Assembly (NCBI RefSeq): GCF_016428915.1
Contig: NZ_JAELTP010000022.1
Coordinates: 1 to 60,280, forward strand
Origin: Pandoraea sp. ASV26
GTDB taxonomy: Bacteria; Pseudomonadota; Gammaproteobacteria; Burkholderiales; Burkholderiaceae
DNA: 60,280 nucleotides
Direction of reading: 5' to 3'
Positions 34,724-43,412 of this stretch are shown here, in pieces. Every line of letters begins with the position of its first letter. Position 1 is the stretch's first letter. Both the position numbers and the translations under genes were made by a program. Under the pieces are notes generated by a model. It had not been told where the DNA came from. It did no database searches and was given only the letters and a program-made list of their open reading frames with translations.

Positions 34724-35149
34724 TCAGCGGTGGTATTCGCCAGCGGCTTCGGGCTGGTAATCGATGCCGAGCAATTCCAGCTCGATCAGGTGGCCGCCCG
34801 GCACTTGCCAGTGAATCGACTGGCCCACACGCAGGCCGAGCAGCGCGCTGCCCACGGGAGCCAGCACCGAAATACCGCCTTCGGTGCTCGCGAGATGCTG
34901 CGGATACACGAGCGTCACACGATGCTCCTGCTGCGTGGCGAGATCGCGATAGCGCACCACCGAATTCATCGTGGCGACGTCGGCGGGCATTTGCTCCGGT
35001 TCGACGACGCTCGCCCGGGCGAGCTCTGTTTCGAGTGCCTCCACATACGGCAATGCCGCGCGCGGCGCCTGCGCCATCAGCGCTTCCAGGCGTTCGAGGT
35101 CGAGAGTCGAGACAGTGATCGAGGGACGTTGTGAGTGAGCGGTGGACAT
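34724..35149 (-). CDS. rnk: Rnk-type nucleoside diphosphate kinase regulator (GreA/GreB C-terminal fold)
   Basis: 141 residues. An N-terminal two-helix part (LDLERLEALMAQAP, ALPYVEALETELARA) is followed by the FKBP-like GreA/B C-terminal domain (VVRYRDLATQQEHRVTLVYP, GISVLAPVGSALLGL, given in blocks). Rnk proteins contact RNA polymerase and influence nucleotide pools in Pseudomonas and E. coli. The length matches Rnk (about 136). Start: ATG at 35149. It is divergent from hemL. Confidence 0.9.
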   Translation of the reverse strand: MSTAHSQRPSITVSTLDLERLEALMAQAPRAALPYVEALETELARASVVEPEQMPADVATMNSVVRYRDLATQQEHRVTLVYPQHLASTEGGISVLAPVGSALLGLRVGQSIHWQVPGGHLIELELLGIDYQPEAAGEYHR

Positions 35150-35285
35150 GTCGACGGGCCTGTTTTTCCTTGACGTTGAGAGAGTGGCCTTCAATCTAAC
35201 AGAAGCCCCGCACGGCGAGAAGTCCCGGACTTGACCGCCATCCGCTAGAATCGACGCATCAAGACGTCTCAAAAAAGCCGAATTC

Positions 35286-36590
35286 ATGTCCGAATCTACT
35301 ACGAACGCCGCCCTCTTCGAGCGCGCCCAGCAAACCATTCCCGGCGGCGTGAACTCGCCGGTACGCGCCTTCCGCTCGGTCGGCGGCACGCCTCGCTTCA
35401 TCGCCCGTGCACAAGGCCCCTACATGTGGGACGCCGAAGGCACGCGTTACATCGACTACATCGGCTCGTGGGGCCCGATGATCGTCGGCCATCTGCACCC
35501 GGATGTCGTCGCTGCCGTGCAAACGGCCATGTCGCAAGGCTTCAGCTTTGGCGCCCCCACCGAAGCCGAGGTGGTGATGGCCGAAGAAATCTGCCGCCTC
35601 GTGCCGTCCATCGAACAAGTGCGTCTGGTGTCCTCCGGCACCGAGGCCACGATGAGCGCGCTGCGTCTGGCTCGCGGCTTTACCGGTCGCAACAAGATCG
35701 TCAAGTTCGAAGGCTGCTATCACGGTCACGCGGACAGCCTGCTGGTCAAGGCGGGTTCCGGCCTGCTCACGTTCGCCGACTCGACGCGCAACGCGCCGTC
35801 GTCGGCCGGTGTGCCGCCCGAAGTCACGCGCGACACGCTCGTGCTCGAGTACAACAACGTCGAGCAGCTTCGCGAGTTGTTCGCCGGGCAAGGCGGTGAA
35901 ATCGCCGCCGTGATCGTCGAGCCGGTGGCCGGCAACATGAATCTCGTGCGCGGCTCGCGACACTTCCTGCAAACGCTGCGCGAACTGTGTACCGCACACG
36001 GCGCCGTGCTGATTTTCGACGAAGTGATGTGCGGCTTTCGTGTCGGCTTGGGCGGTGCACAAGCGCTCTACGGCATTACGGCCGACCTCACCTGTCTGGG
36101 CAAGGTCATCGGCGGCGGCATGCCGGCCGCAGCCTTCGGCGGACGACGCGACATCATGTCGCACCTCGCGCCGCTGGGCGGCGTCTATCAGGCCGGCACG
36201 CTCTCAGGCAATCCGCTGGCCGTGGCTGCGGGCCTCGCCACGCTCAAACTGATTCAGGCACCAGGCTTCTATGAAGATCTGGCCAAGCGCACCTCGAAGC
36301 TCGTCGGCGGCCTCGTCGACGCCGCACAGGCCGCCGGCATACCGTTCTCGGGCGACAGCGTCGGTGGCATGTTCGGTCTGTACTTCCGTGCCAACGTGCC
36401 GCAAAGCTTCGCCGAAGTCACGACCTCGGACGTTGCGCGCTTCAACAAGTTTTTCCACGCAATGCTCGATCGCGGCGTCTATCTCGCACCGAGCGCCTTC
36501 GAAGCAGGCTTCGTCTCGGCAACGCACGACGACACGATCATCGAAGCCACGCTCGACGCTGCCCGTGATGCTTTCCGGGCCATCGCCTGA
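35286..36590 (+). CDS. hemL: Glutamate-1-semialdehyde 2,1-aminomutase
   Basis: 434 residues, class III aminotransferase fold. It converts glutamate-1-semialdehyde to 5-aminolevulinate, the C5 route into heme. PLP is held by Lys273 in [32 protein letters not shown] (117-131), [15 protein letters not shown] and FDEVMCGFR are family blocks. The start ATG is immediately after a purine-rich stretch. It is divergent from rnk with 136 bp between them. Confidence 0.97.
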   Translation: MSESTTNAALFERAQQTIPGGVNSPVRAFRSVGGTPRFIARAQGPYMWDAEGTRYIDYIGSWGPMIVGHLHPDVVAAVQTAMSQGFSFGAPTEAEVVMAEEICRLVPSIEQVRLVSSGTEATMSALRLARGFTGRNKIVKFEGCYHGHADSLLVKAGSGLLTFADSTRNAPSSAGVPPEVTRDTLVLEYNNVEQLRELFAGQGGEIAAVIVEPVAGNMNLVRGSRHFLQTLRELCTAHGAVLIFDEVMCGFRVGLGGAQALYGITADLTCLGKVIGGGMPAAAFGGRRDIMSHLAPLGGVYQAGTLSGNPLAVAAGLATLKLIQAPGFYEDLAKRTSKLVGGLVDAAQAAGIPFSGDSVGGMFGLYFRANVPQSFAEVTTSDVARFNKFFHAMLDRGVYLAPSAFEAGFVSATHDDTIIEATLDAARDAFRAIA

Positions 36591-36684
36591 ACGTCACATC
36601 ACGTGCCTGTCATCGGCCTTATTTCGCTCACGTAACGGACGGGCCCGCAACTGGGCCGGTCCGACCTCAACAGGGAGAAACACC

Positions 36685-37299
36685 ATGCAAATGTTGCTGC
36701 CCACCAAGCTGCGTCAATCGTTGGTTCGCTGGCTGGCGCTGGGGCTGCTCACCTCGTTGTTGTCCGCCTGCGGCTACAACGAAATTCAGGTCAAGGACGA
36801 AGCCGTCAAGGCGGCCTGGAGCGAGGTGATCAACCAGTACCAGCGCCGTGCCGATCTGGTGCCGAATCTGGTGAACACAGTCAAGGGCTACGCGTCGCAC
36901 GAGCAGACGACCCTCACGGACGTGATCAACGCCCGCGCCAAGGCCACGAGCATCACGGTCACCCCCGAGACGCTGAACGACCCCGAGGCGTTCAAGCGCT
37001 TCCAGCAAGCGCAGGGGGAGCTCTCCGGCGCGCTCTCGCGCCTGATGGCCGTGTCGGAGAACTATCCGAACCTGAAGGCCGACGGCCTGTTCCGCGACCT
37101 GCAATCCCAACTCGAAGGCACGGAAAACCGCATCACCGTCGCGCGCAATCGCTTCATTCAGGCCGTTCAGGACTACAACGTGTATGTGCGTCAGTTCCCG
37201 AACAATCTGACGGCGAAGATGTTCGGCTACTCGACGAAGCCGAACTTCACGGTCGACAACGAGAAGGCCATTTCGACCGCACCGGCCGTCAAGTTCTGA
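36685..37299 (+). CDS. lemA: LemA-family lipoprotein
   Basis: 204 residues. The N-terminal signal ends in a lipobox LLSAC (Cys about residue 24), so it is probably lipid-anchored. The LemA core is clear: EVINQYQRRADLVPNLVNTVKGYA, QAQGELSGALSRLMAVSENYP and TENRITVARNRFIQAVQDYN, quoted as blocks below 25 residues in the family. LemA proteins form helical bundles of unknown function at the envelope. It is followed closely by two TPM-domain genes, a common trio. AGGGAGA precedes the ATG. Confidence 0.93.
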   Translation: MQMLLPTKLRQSLVRWLALGLLTSLLSACGYNEIQVKDEAVKAAWSEVINQYQRRADLVPNLVNTVKGYASHEQTTLTDVINARAKATSITVTPETLNDPEAFKRFQQAQGELSGALSRLMAVSENYPNLKADGLFRDLQSQLEGTENRITVARNRFIQAVQDYNVYVRQFPNNLTAKMFGYSTKPNFTVDNEKAISTAPAVKF

Positions 37300-37309
37300 G
37301 GATCACGTC

Positions 37310-38305
37310 ATGGCTGTCGTCTGCGCTGTCTCCCCCGTCGCCTCAGGACGTTGCGGGTTGCCGCCGCGCCCTCGGGTGACGAATGACGCAGGCGGCAGCG
37401 CCGCCAGCGTACAACGCCCTGCCGCGCCTCGGCGTGTGCTTTGGGTCCTCTGGGCACTCGCGCTGGCCTGTCTTTGCTGGCTGGCGTTGCCCGCCGGTGC
37501 CGAAGATCTCGTGGCCGTGCCCGCGCTCACCGCGCGAGTCACGGACCTGACGGGAACGCTCAGCCCCGAGCAGCGCAACGCCCTCGAGACACAACTCGCG
37601 CAGTACGAGCAACAGCGCGGCAGCCAGATCTTCATTCTGATGGTGCCGAGCACCGCGCCCGAGACCATCGACCAGTACAGCATTCGCGTGGCCGACGCCT
37701 GGAAAGCCGGCCGCAAGGGCGTGGACGACGGCGTCATCATGCTCATCGCCAAGAACAATCCGAACGAGCTGCGCAAGATGCGCATCGAAGTCGGACGCGG
37801 CGTGCAAGGCTCGCTTACCGACGCCATCTCCGGGCGCATTCTGCGCGACGTGATGGCACCGTACTTCCGCAACGGCGACTTCTTCGGCGGTCTGGCGGCA
37901 GGCGTCGCCGCCGTGCAGGCCGCCATGAACAACGAGGCGCTGCCCGCGCCGAATCTGCCCTCGACGCGCGCGCCGCACTCAGATCTGTCCGATTTCCTGC
38001 CGCTGCTCTTCATCATCTTCATCATTGCGATGGTGGTCATCATGGAGAGCCGTCGGCGCTTTCGCGGCCCGGGACTGCCGGGTGCGGACGCCTCGGACCC
38101 GCGCTCGCGCGTGCTCACCGGACAACGCGGACGCATCGGCGCCGGTGGCTTCGGTGCCGGCCTGGGTGGCGGTCTCGGTGGCGGCCTGGGTGCGGGCTGG
38201 GGACGTAACGACGGCGGTGGCTTCGGCGGCGGCGGTGGAGGCGGCGGGTTCGGTGGTGGCGGAGGCGGCGGATTTGACGGCGGCGGCTCGTCGGGGAACT
38301 GGTGA
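37310..38305 (+). CDS. TPM-domain protein with glycine-rich tail (YgcG family)
   Basis: 331 residues. A signal or anchor segment (VLWVLWALALACLCWLALPAGA) precedes a TPM (TLP18.3/Psb32/MOLO-1) domain at about 75-205 (RVTDLTGTLSPEQRNALE, GSQIFILMVPST, VDDGVIMLIAKN, GRGVQGSLTDAISGRI, shown in parts). A membrane span (FLPLLFIIFIIAMVVIM) at about 227-245 and a Gly-rich tail of over 50 residues follow. TPM proteins are linked to envelope or photosystem repair in other organisms; function here is unknown. It begins 10 bp after lemA. Confidence 0.9.
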   Translation: MAVVCAVSPVASGRCGLPPRPRVTNDAGGSAASVQRPAAPRRVLWVLWALALACLCWLALPAGAEDLVAVPALTARVTDLTGTLSPEQRNALETQLAQYEQQRGSQIFILMVPSTAPETIDQYSIRVADAWKAGRKGVDDGVIMLIAKNNPNELRKMRIEVGRGVQGSLTDAISGRILRDVMAPYFRNGDFFGGLAAGVAAVQAAMNNEALPAPNLPSTRAPHSDLSDFLPLLFIIFIIAMVVIMESRRRFRGPGLPGADASDPRSRVLTGQRGRIGAGGFGAGLGGGLGGGLGAGWGRNDGGGFGGGGGGGGFGGGGGGGFDGGGSSGNW

Positions 38306-38850
38306 TGACGATGACTCACGAACCGATCGCGATGCAACAGAAGCCGCACAACGTCTCGCGCTGGTTGCGGCATCTCGGCACGTGGCGCGCGCACGCCCGA
38401 TGGATCTTCCCGGACAAGGCACTGGATGCGCTCGAAGCCGCCATCCGCGAGTCGGAGACGGAACACCGCTGCGAGATCCGTCTGGTGATCGAAGCCGCCA
38501 TGCCGCTCGCGGCCGTGTGGCACGGACACACATGCCGTCAACGCGCCGTTCACCTGTTTCGCCAACTCGGCGTCGCGCATACGAGCGAGCGCACGGGCAT
38601 ACTGCTGTACATCAACATCGCCGATCACGATATCGAGCTGATCGCCGACAAGGGCGTCAATGCGCTGGTGTCTGCCCACACGTGGGACACCGTCGTTGCG
38701 CAAATGAGCGCCGGATTCCGTGACGAACGTTATGTCCAGAGCGTGCTCGACGCGCTGAACACCCTGCGCGGCATTGCGCGCGAATCCTTGCCGGCCCATG
38801 CCGGCGCAGCGCCGGACAATGCATTGACCGACCGGCCACTGATCCTCTGA
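38305..38850 (+). CDS. Second TPM-domain protein
   Basis: 181 residues. It contains one TPM domain (DALEAAIRESETEHRCEIRLVIEA, RTGILLYINIADHDIELIADKGVNA, in short blocks) without signal peptide or Gly-rich tail, so it is likely cytoplasmic or peripheral. The ATG at 38305 shares its A with the stop codon of the preceding TPM gene, giving translational coupling. It forms an operon with lemA and the first TPM gene and ends 6 bp before ribD. Confidence 0.9.
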   Translation: MTMTHEPIAMQQKPHNVSRWLRHLGTWRAHARWIFPDKALDALEAAIRESETEHRCEIRLVIEAAMPLAAVWHGHTCRQRAVHLFRQLGVAHTSERTGILLYINIADHDIELIADKGVNALVSAHTWDTVVAQMSAGFRDERYVQSVLDALNTLRGIARESLPAHAGAAPDNALTDRPLIL

Positions 38851-38856
38851 CGTCTC

Positions 38857-39954
38857 ATGTTTTCCGAACAGGATTTTGCTTACATGCGCCGCGCGCTGGC
38901 GCTCTCCGAGCGCGCGATGTTCACCACGACGCCGAATCCGCGCGTTGGCTGCGTGATCGTGCAGGACGGCCGCGTCATCGGTGAAGGCTTCACCCAGCCC
39001 GCCGGTCAGGACCACGCCGAAGTGCAGGCCATGAAAGACGCACGCACGCGCGGCGAGTCATTGCGCGGCGCAACGGCCTACGTCACGCTCGAACCGTGCA
39101 GCCACTACGGCCGCACGCCTCCCTGCGCGAAGGGGCTGATCGAAGCGGGTGTGAAGCGCGTGATCGCCGCCATGGAAGATCCGAACCCGCTCGTGGCCGG
39201 CCGGGGGCTCACGATGCTGCGCGATGCGGGCATCGAGGTGCGCTGCGGGCTGCTGGAGCATGAGGCGCGCGAAATGAACATCGGTTTCGTCGCGCGCATG
39301 GTGCGCGGCACGCCGTGGGTGCGCCTGAAGGTCGCCGCCAGCCTCGACGGCAAGACCGCGCTGCACAACGGCGTGAGTCAGTGGCTCACCGGCCCGGCGG
39401 CGCGCGCCGATGGGCATGCGTGGCGGGCGCGGGCCTGCGCCATTCTCACCGGCATCGGCACGGTGCGTGAGGACGATCCGGCGCTCACGGTGCGCGAGGT
39501 CGAGACCACGCGTCAGCCACTTCGCATCGTCGTCGATTCCCATCTGGATATTTCCCCGACCGCCAAGGTCCTCGCAAACGGCAACGCACTCGTGGTCTGC
39601 GCGAATGGCGCCCCGGACCGGGTGTCGCGCCTGCATGATCTGGGCGTGGAAGTGCTCGACCTGCCCAATCCGAACGGCAAGGTCGAACTGTCTGCGCTGC
39701 TACGCACGCTGGGCGAGCGGCAGCTCAACGAAATCCATGTGGAGGCCGGCTACAAGCTCAACGGCTCACTGCTGCGCGAACGCTGTGTGGATGAGTTGCT
39801 GACGTATCTCGCGCCCAGCATCGTCGGCGATGCACAGGGCATGTTCAATCTGCCTGCGCTCACGTCGCTCGACGACAAGCTCACCCTGAGCTTCACGGAC
39901 GTGCGCATGATCGAAGGCGATCTGCGCGTGATGGCACGCTTTCAGCGCGACTGA
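38857..39954 (+). CDS. ribD: Bifunctional riboflavin deaminase/reductase
   Basis: 365 residues. The N-terminal deaminase domain has the zinc motif HAEVQAM and PCSHYGRTPPC (about residues 50-90); the C-terminal reductase domain begins near 150 (PWVRLKVAASLDGKTAL, GIGTVREDDP, IHVEAGYKLNGSLL). It performs the deamination and reduction steps on the pyrimidine intermediate of riboflavin synthesis. It starts 6 bp after the TPM gene and is followed by a strong terminator. The riboflavin synthase gene that often accompanies it is not here; ribBX and ribH lie 9.6 kb away. Confidence 0.96.
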   Translation: MFSEQDFAYMRRALALSERAMFTTTPNPRVGCVIVQDGRVIGEGFTQPAGQDHAEVQAMKDARTRGESLRGATAYVTLEPCSHYGRTPPCAKGLIEAGVKRVIAAMEDPNPLVAGRGLTMLRDAGIEVRCGLLEHEAREMNIGFVARMVRGTPWVRLKVAASLDGKTALHNGVSQWLTGPAARADGHAWRARACAILTGIGTVREDDPALTVREVETTRQPLRIVVDSHLDISPTAKVLANGNALVVCANGAPDRVSRLHDLGVEVLDLPNPNGKVELSALLRTLGERQLNEIHVEAGYKLNGSLLRERCVDELLTYLAPSIVGDAQGMFNLPALTSLDDKLTLSFTDVRMIEGDLRVMARFQRD

Positions 39955-39972
39955 GTCGGCAACGCAATCACG

Positions 39973-40012
39973 AAAAACGGGGCGTACCGTCTGGTGCGCC
40001 CCGTTCTTCTTT
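39973..40012. terminator. Bidirectional terminator between ribD and the decarboxylase gene
   Basis: AACGGGGCG (39976-39984) pairs with CGCCCCGTT (39997-40005); the stem is flanked by A on the left and a T-rich tail on the right. Confidence 0.88.
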
Positions 40013-40073
40013 GGCAGCAGGGCCGCAAACCCCGGCCCTGCCGTCTGCGATCTGCGATCTGTGATTCGTTCGC

Positions 40074-40835
40074 TCAGACGTGGAAGCCCACGCGACCGAG
40101 CGACTCCATCTCCACCGACACGTACTGGCCCGGCTGGATGTACTCGGCCGGCGTAGCACCACCCGCCATCACGATCCAGCCCGCCTGGAGCGGCTCGCCG
40201 GCCGCCGCCGACAGACGCGCCGCCGCGACCAGCGAGCGCAACGGATGGCCAAGCAGCGCCGCCGTCGAGCCAACCTGCACGGTGCGGCCGTTGATCGTCA
40301 TCGCCAACCCCAGATTCGAGAAGTCGACATGCGGATCGTGCCACGCACCGATCACGAAACCGCTCGACGACGCGTTATCGGCAATCACTTCCGGCAACGT
40401 GAACTTGAAGTCCTTGTAGCGCGAATCGATGATCTCGATGGCCGGCGCAATCGCCTCGACCGCCGCGAGCGCCTGCGGCCCCGTGACGTTGCCCTCGAGC
40501 GGCTGCTTCAGAATGAAGGCGATTTCCGGTTCGACGCGCGGATGCACATAGCGCTTGAAGTCGATGGACGTGCCCTCTTCGACCTGCATGCCGGACGTGA
40601 GACGTCCCCAGATCACGTCTGACAGGCCCATCTGAATCATCTTCGCGCGGCTCGTGAAACCCATCTTCACGCCCACGCGCGTCTCACCGCGCCCGGCACG
40701 GCGAGCGAGCGATGCGGCCTGAATGGCATAAGCATCGTCAAGCGACAGACGATTGTCGGTATCGAACTGCTCGACCTCGTGCGCGAAGTGCGCCGCGTCG
40801 TCGAGCAGCTTGGCGTAGTCTTGAATGTGGCTCAT
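40074..40835 (-). CDS. 2-oxo-3-hexenedioate (4-oxalocrotonate) decarboxylase, DmpH/XylI type
   Basis: 253 residues, fumarylacetoacetase-like fold shared with the hydratase. [39 protein letters not shown]-type block ([15 protein letters not shown]) and [12 protein letters not shown] match the decarboxylase branch as I know it. It removes CO2 from 2-oxo-3-hexenedioate to give 2-hydroxypenta-2,4-dienoate for the next enzyme; DmpH and DmpE work as a complex. Its start overlaps the hydratase stop by 4 bp. It is the last gene of the cluster. Confidence 0.88.
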   Translation of the reverse strand: MSHIQDYAKLLDDAAHFAHEVEQFDTDNRLSLDDAYAIQAASLARRAGRGETRVGVKMGFTSRAKMIQMGLSDVIWGRLTSGMQVEEGTSIDFKRYVHPRVEPEIAFILKQPLEGNVTGPQALAAVEAIAPAIEIIDSRYKDFKFTLPEVIADNASSSGFVIGAWHDPHVDFSNLGLAMTINGRTVQVGSTAALLGHPLRSLVAAARLSAAAGEPLQAGWIVMAGGATPAEYIQPGQYVSVEMESLGRVGFHV

Positions 40836-41662
40836 CGCGCAGCCTCGCTGGCAGGTTCGAACACGGCGCGGACCGAGCCCAGACCGTTGATACGGGTTTC
40901 GAAAATGTCGCCGGGCGTGACCGCGGCCATCGGGCCGAGGGCGCCGGAGAGCACCAGGTCGCCGGCCTTGAGCGGCGTGCCCACGGCCGCCATCGTGCGG
41001 GCAAGCCACACCACGGCATTGATCGGGCTGCCCAGACAGGCCGCGCCGGCCCCCACGGACACCGGCTCGCCGCGACGCTCCATCACCATGCCGCACATGC
41101 GCACGTCGAATTCGCTGAGCCGCTTCGGCGTGTTGCCGATCACATAGGCCGACGACGACGCGTTATCGGCGATCGTGTCGGTAATGCGGATGTTCCAGTC
41201 GGCCACGCGGCTGCCCACGATCTCCAGCGCCGGCAACGCGTATTCGATGGCGTTGATGACATCGAGCTGGCCCGGGTTGTCGACGTTCAGATCACGTCCG
41301 ATGACGAAGGCGATCTCGGCCTCGATTTTCGGTTGCGTGAGGATCGAGGCGGGAATCGGTTCGCCGTCGCCATACCCCATGTCGTCGAACAGCATGCCGA
41401 AATCGGGCTGGTCAACGCCAAGTTGCTTTTGCACCGCGACCGACGTCAGGCCGATCTTGCAGCCAACGATGCGACGCCCGGCGGCCAGACGCCGTTCGGT
41501 GTTGATGCGCTGGATGGCATAGGCGTCGTCGATGCTCAGCGGCGCGAACGTGTCGCGCAACGGGGCGATGAACTGGCGCGAACGCCCGGCTTCGAGAAGC
41601 GCGTCGGCGGCCTGTTGCAGACGTGCCTGCGTGGCGGCGTCGCGGGGTGTGCTCGCCGTCAT
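40832..41662 (-). CDS. 2-oxopent-4-enoate (2-hydroxypentadienoate) hydratase, DmpE/MhpD type
   Basis: 276 residues, same fold as the decarboxylase. [50 protein letters not shown] and [12 protein letters not shown] (quoted as blocks) carry the metal-binding acidic residues typical of the hydratase. It adds water to 2-hydroxypenta-2,4-dienoate to give 4-hydroxy-2-oxopentanoate. ATGA overlaps join it to the tautomerase upstream and the decarboxylase downstream. Confidence 0.88.
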   Translation of the reverse strand: MTASTPRDAATQARLQQAADALLEAGRSRQFIAPLRDTFAPLSIDDAYAIQRINTERRLAAGRRIVGCKIGLTSVAVQKQLGVDQPDFGMLFDDMGYGDGEPIPASILTQPKIEAEIAFVIGRDLNVDNPGQLDVINAIEYALPALEIVGSRVADWNIRITDTIADNASSSAYVIGNTPKRLSEFDVRMCGMVMERRGEPVSVGAGAACLGSPINAVVWLARTMAAVGTPLKAGDLVLSGALGPMAAVTPGDIFETRINGLGSVRAVFEPASEAAR

Positions 41663-41871
41663 CACGCGCCTGCCTTGGCCGGCGCGGCCGGCTCGTCCTT
41701 GGTGCGTTCGCCCACGGCCCAGTGCGCGGCCGGAACCTGCGTTGCATACACGCGGATCGATTCGAGCGGTGCGCCGAGCGTTTCGTGCACGGTGCGCGCC
41801 ACGGCCTTCACACAAGCCTTCACGGTGGCGTCGTCGCGGCCTTCCACCAGATTGATATGTACGATTGGCAT
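41662..41871 (-). CDS. 4-oxalocrotonate tautomerase family protein
   Basis: 69 residues. After removal of Met the catalytic Pro1 is exposed ([11 protein letters not shown]); Arg11, Arg39 and Trp50 occupy exactly the positions of the active-site residues of classical 4-oxalocrotonate tautomerase. It would isomerise 2-hydroxymuconate to 2-oxo-3-hexenedioate, the substrate of the decarboxylase encoded two genes on. It is the first gene of the cluster, divergent from lysR. Confidence 0.92.
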   Translation of the reverse strand: MPIVHINLVEGRDDATVKACVKAVARTVHETLGAPLESIRVYATQVPAAHWAVGERTKDEPAAPAKAGA

Positions 41872-41888
41872 GATGCCGTCCCCTGAAA

Positions 41889-41980
41889 ATACCGAAAAGA
41901 ATGCCTTCGGACGCCATGATGCGTGCGCAGAGGGATACCGTCCAATACCAATTTTCAAGATTGCGATACCATTTCGGTAT
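41889..41980. promoter_or_regulatory. Cluster of ATACC half-sites in the divergent lysR/tautomerase promoter
   Basis: ATACC occurs at 41889, 41935, 41945 and 41966, the last forming the inverted repeat ATACC-ATTTC-GGTAT (41966-41980). This 15-bp dyad has the size and symmetry of a LysR-type binding site. Confidence 0.6.
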
Positions 41981-42006
41981 TGAGCTATTGCGCAGATTAT
42001 TACGCC

Positions 42007-42042
42007 GGTTGTTGCGACGGTTGTTGCGACGGTTGTTGCGAC
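42007..42042. repeat. Three 12-bp tandem repeats before lysR
   Basis: Perfect copies of GGTTGTTGCGAC at 42007, 42019 and 42031 lie in the untranslated leader of the LysR gene, between the ATACC cluster and its start. Confidence 0.92.
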
Positions 42043-42081
42043 GGACATCGCAACGGACCTCGCACCGGAACGGAATTCCCC

Positions 42082-42987
42082 ATGGACATCAAGCAGATGC
42101 GGTACTTTCTTGCCGTCGCGCAGGAAGGGCATTTCGGGCGGGCAGCGCAGCGGCTGAACATGGCGCAGCCGCCCCTGACACGGCACATCCACGCGCTTGA
42201 AACGCAATTGGGCACACCGCTTTTCGTGCGCACCCCCAAGGGCGCCACGCTGACCGCCGCCGGGCAGACGCTGCTCGCCGAGGTGCCCAATATCCTGTCG
42301 CTGGCGCGACGCGCGGAGGAACAGACGCGCCTCGCCGGCGAAGGCTATATCGGACGCCTCGACGTCGGCATCTTCAGTTCGGGCATTCTCAACGTGATTC
42401 CACGGTTGCTGGCGAGCTTTCATACCGAGCGTCCGGAAGTGAAGATCGGGCTGCACAACCTGTCGAAGACGGCGCAGATCGCGGCGTTGCGCGAGCGGCG
42501 TATTGCCATCGGCTTCAATCGCCTGATTCCCGATGAACCGGATCTCGTCGTCGACTGGATTCATCGGGAGCCGTTTCTGGTCGCGCTCTACGAGGGCCAC
42601 CCGCTATGCAAGCGGGCGTCGTTGACCTTGGCCGATCTCGATAACGAACGAATGATCCTCTACCCGAACGCCCCGGTGCCGGGACTCGCTGAAGAAGTCG
42701 CCGCCGCGTTCCGCGCCGAGGGCGTGACGCTGCGCGTGGAGCAGGAGGTGGAGGACGTAGTGACGTCGATTGCGCTGGTCGCGAGCCGCTTCGGCATTTG
42801 CGTGACCACCGAGTCGGCGGCGAACCTGCGCCTGCCCGGCGTGGTGTATCGGCCGTTGAAATCTCAGCGTCTGCGCGCCATCGAGCTCAACTGTATGTAC
42901 CGGCGCGACGACGATTCCCCGATTCTCGCCGCCTTTCTCGCGCTCATCCGGCACTCGCGCAATCAGCGCCACACACTGACGATGTAG
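42082..42987 (+). CDS. LysR-family transcriptional regulator
   Basis: 301 residues. The N-terminal winged helix ([46 protein letters not shown], in blocks) and the two-lobed effector domain are typical. CatR/BenM-like regulators of aromatic degradation share this length. It is divergent from the tautomerase-hydratase-decarboxylase genes and likely activates them in response to a pathway intermediate through the ATACC sites. The ATG at 42082 follows GGAA; the frame is open upstream through the 12-bp repeats, which I regard as leader. Confidence 0.93.
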   Translation: MDIKQMRYFLAVAQEGHFGRAAQRLNMAQPPLTRHIHALETQLGTPLFVRTPKGATLTAAGQTLLAEVPNILSLARRAEEQTRLAGEGYIGRLDVGIFSSGILNVIPRLLASFHTERPEVKIGLHNLSKTAQIAALRERRIAIGFNRLIPDEPDLVVDWIHREPFLVALYEGHPLCKRASLTLADLDNERMILYPNAPVPGLAEEVAAAFRAEGVTLRVEQEVEDVVTSIALVASRFGICVTTESAANLRLPGVVYRPLKSQRLRAIELNCMYRRDDDSPILAAFLALIRHSRNQRHTLTM

Positions 42988-43412
42988 TGAGTCTGCCTAT
43001 CCAACGATATACGACGATATACGGCATCGGATGCAAAACTTCGTGATTGGATACCAATGTGCGACGGATTGTATCCAAAATATCCTGTTCGCCAATTCTC
43101 CTCGCCGATTCAACTTGGCCCCGATTTGTCGATGGGGACCGATTCCAATGGATTTCTTATCTGCGTAGTACTACGGAGTAATGCTGTGAGGACTCTTATT
43201 TTTTTCTTCCGACCCTTTTGAAACCCTTTGTTCATGCGGGTCTTCGGGGCATCTTGGATACCTGTTCCAATTGGACTGTGTATTACGCTACTATGGCGCA
43301 TCGTTCGTGCCGCCTGCGACATGAATGATTCAACACCGACAGGTTCAGCAGTCGATTAAGACCACCGCACGCCCGGGTAGTCAAAAAAATACAAATCAAG
43401 GAGATGTCCACA
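42988..43412. promoter_or_regulatory. AT-rich upstream region of the liv operon
   Basis: No gene is supported in these 425 bases, which are clearly less GC-rich than their surroundings. They contain a 10-bp tandem repeat (ACGATATACG, 43003-43022), the dyad TTGGATAC/GTATCCAA (43047-43054 and 43071-43078, arms extendable with one bulge), a second TTGGATACC (43255-43263) and the palindrome TCCAATTGGA (43266-43275). These look like regulator sites for livK. A small open frame on the minus strand has no ribosome site and is rejected. Confidence 0.5.

Noticed and set aside
43110-43322. A 70-codon minus-strand frame upstream of livK.
   Set aside because: Lys/Arg-rich composition reflects AT-rich promoter DNA; no ribosome site or domain.
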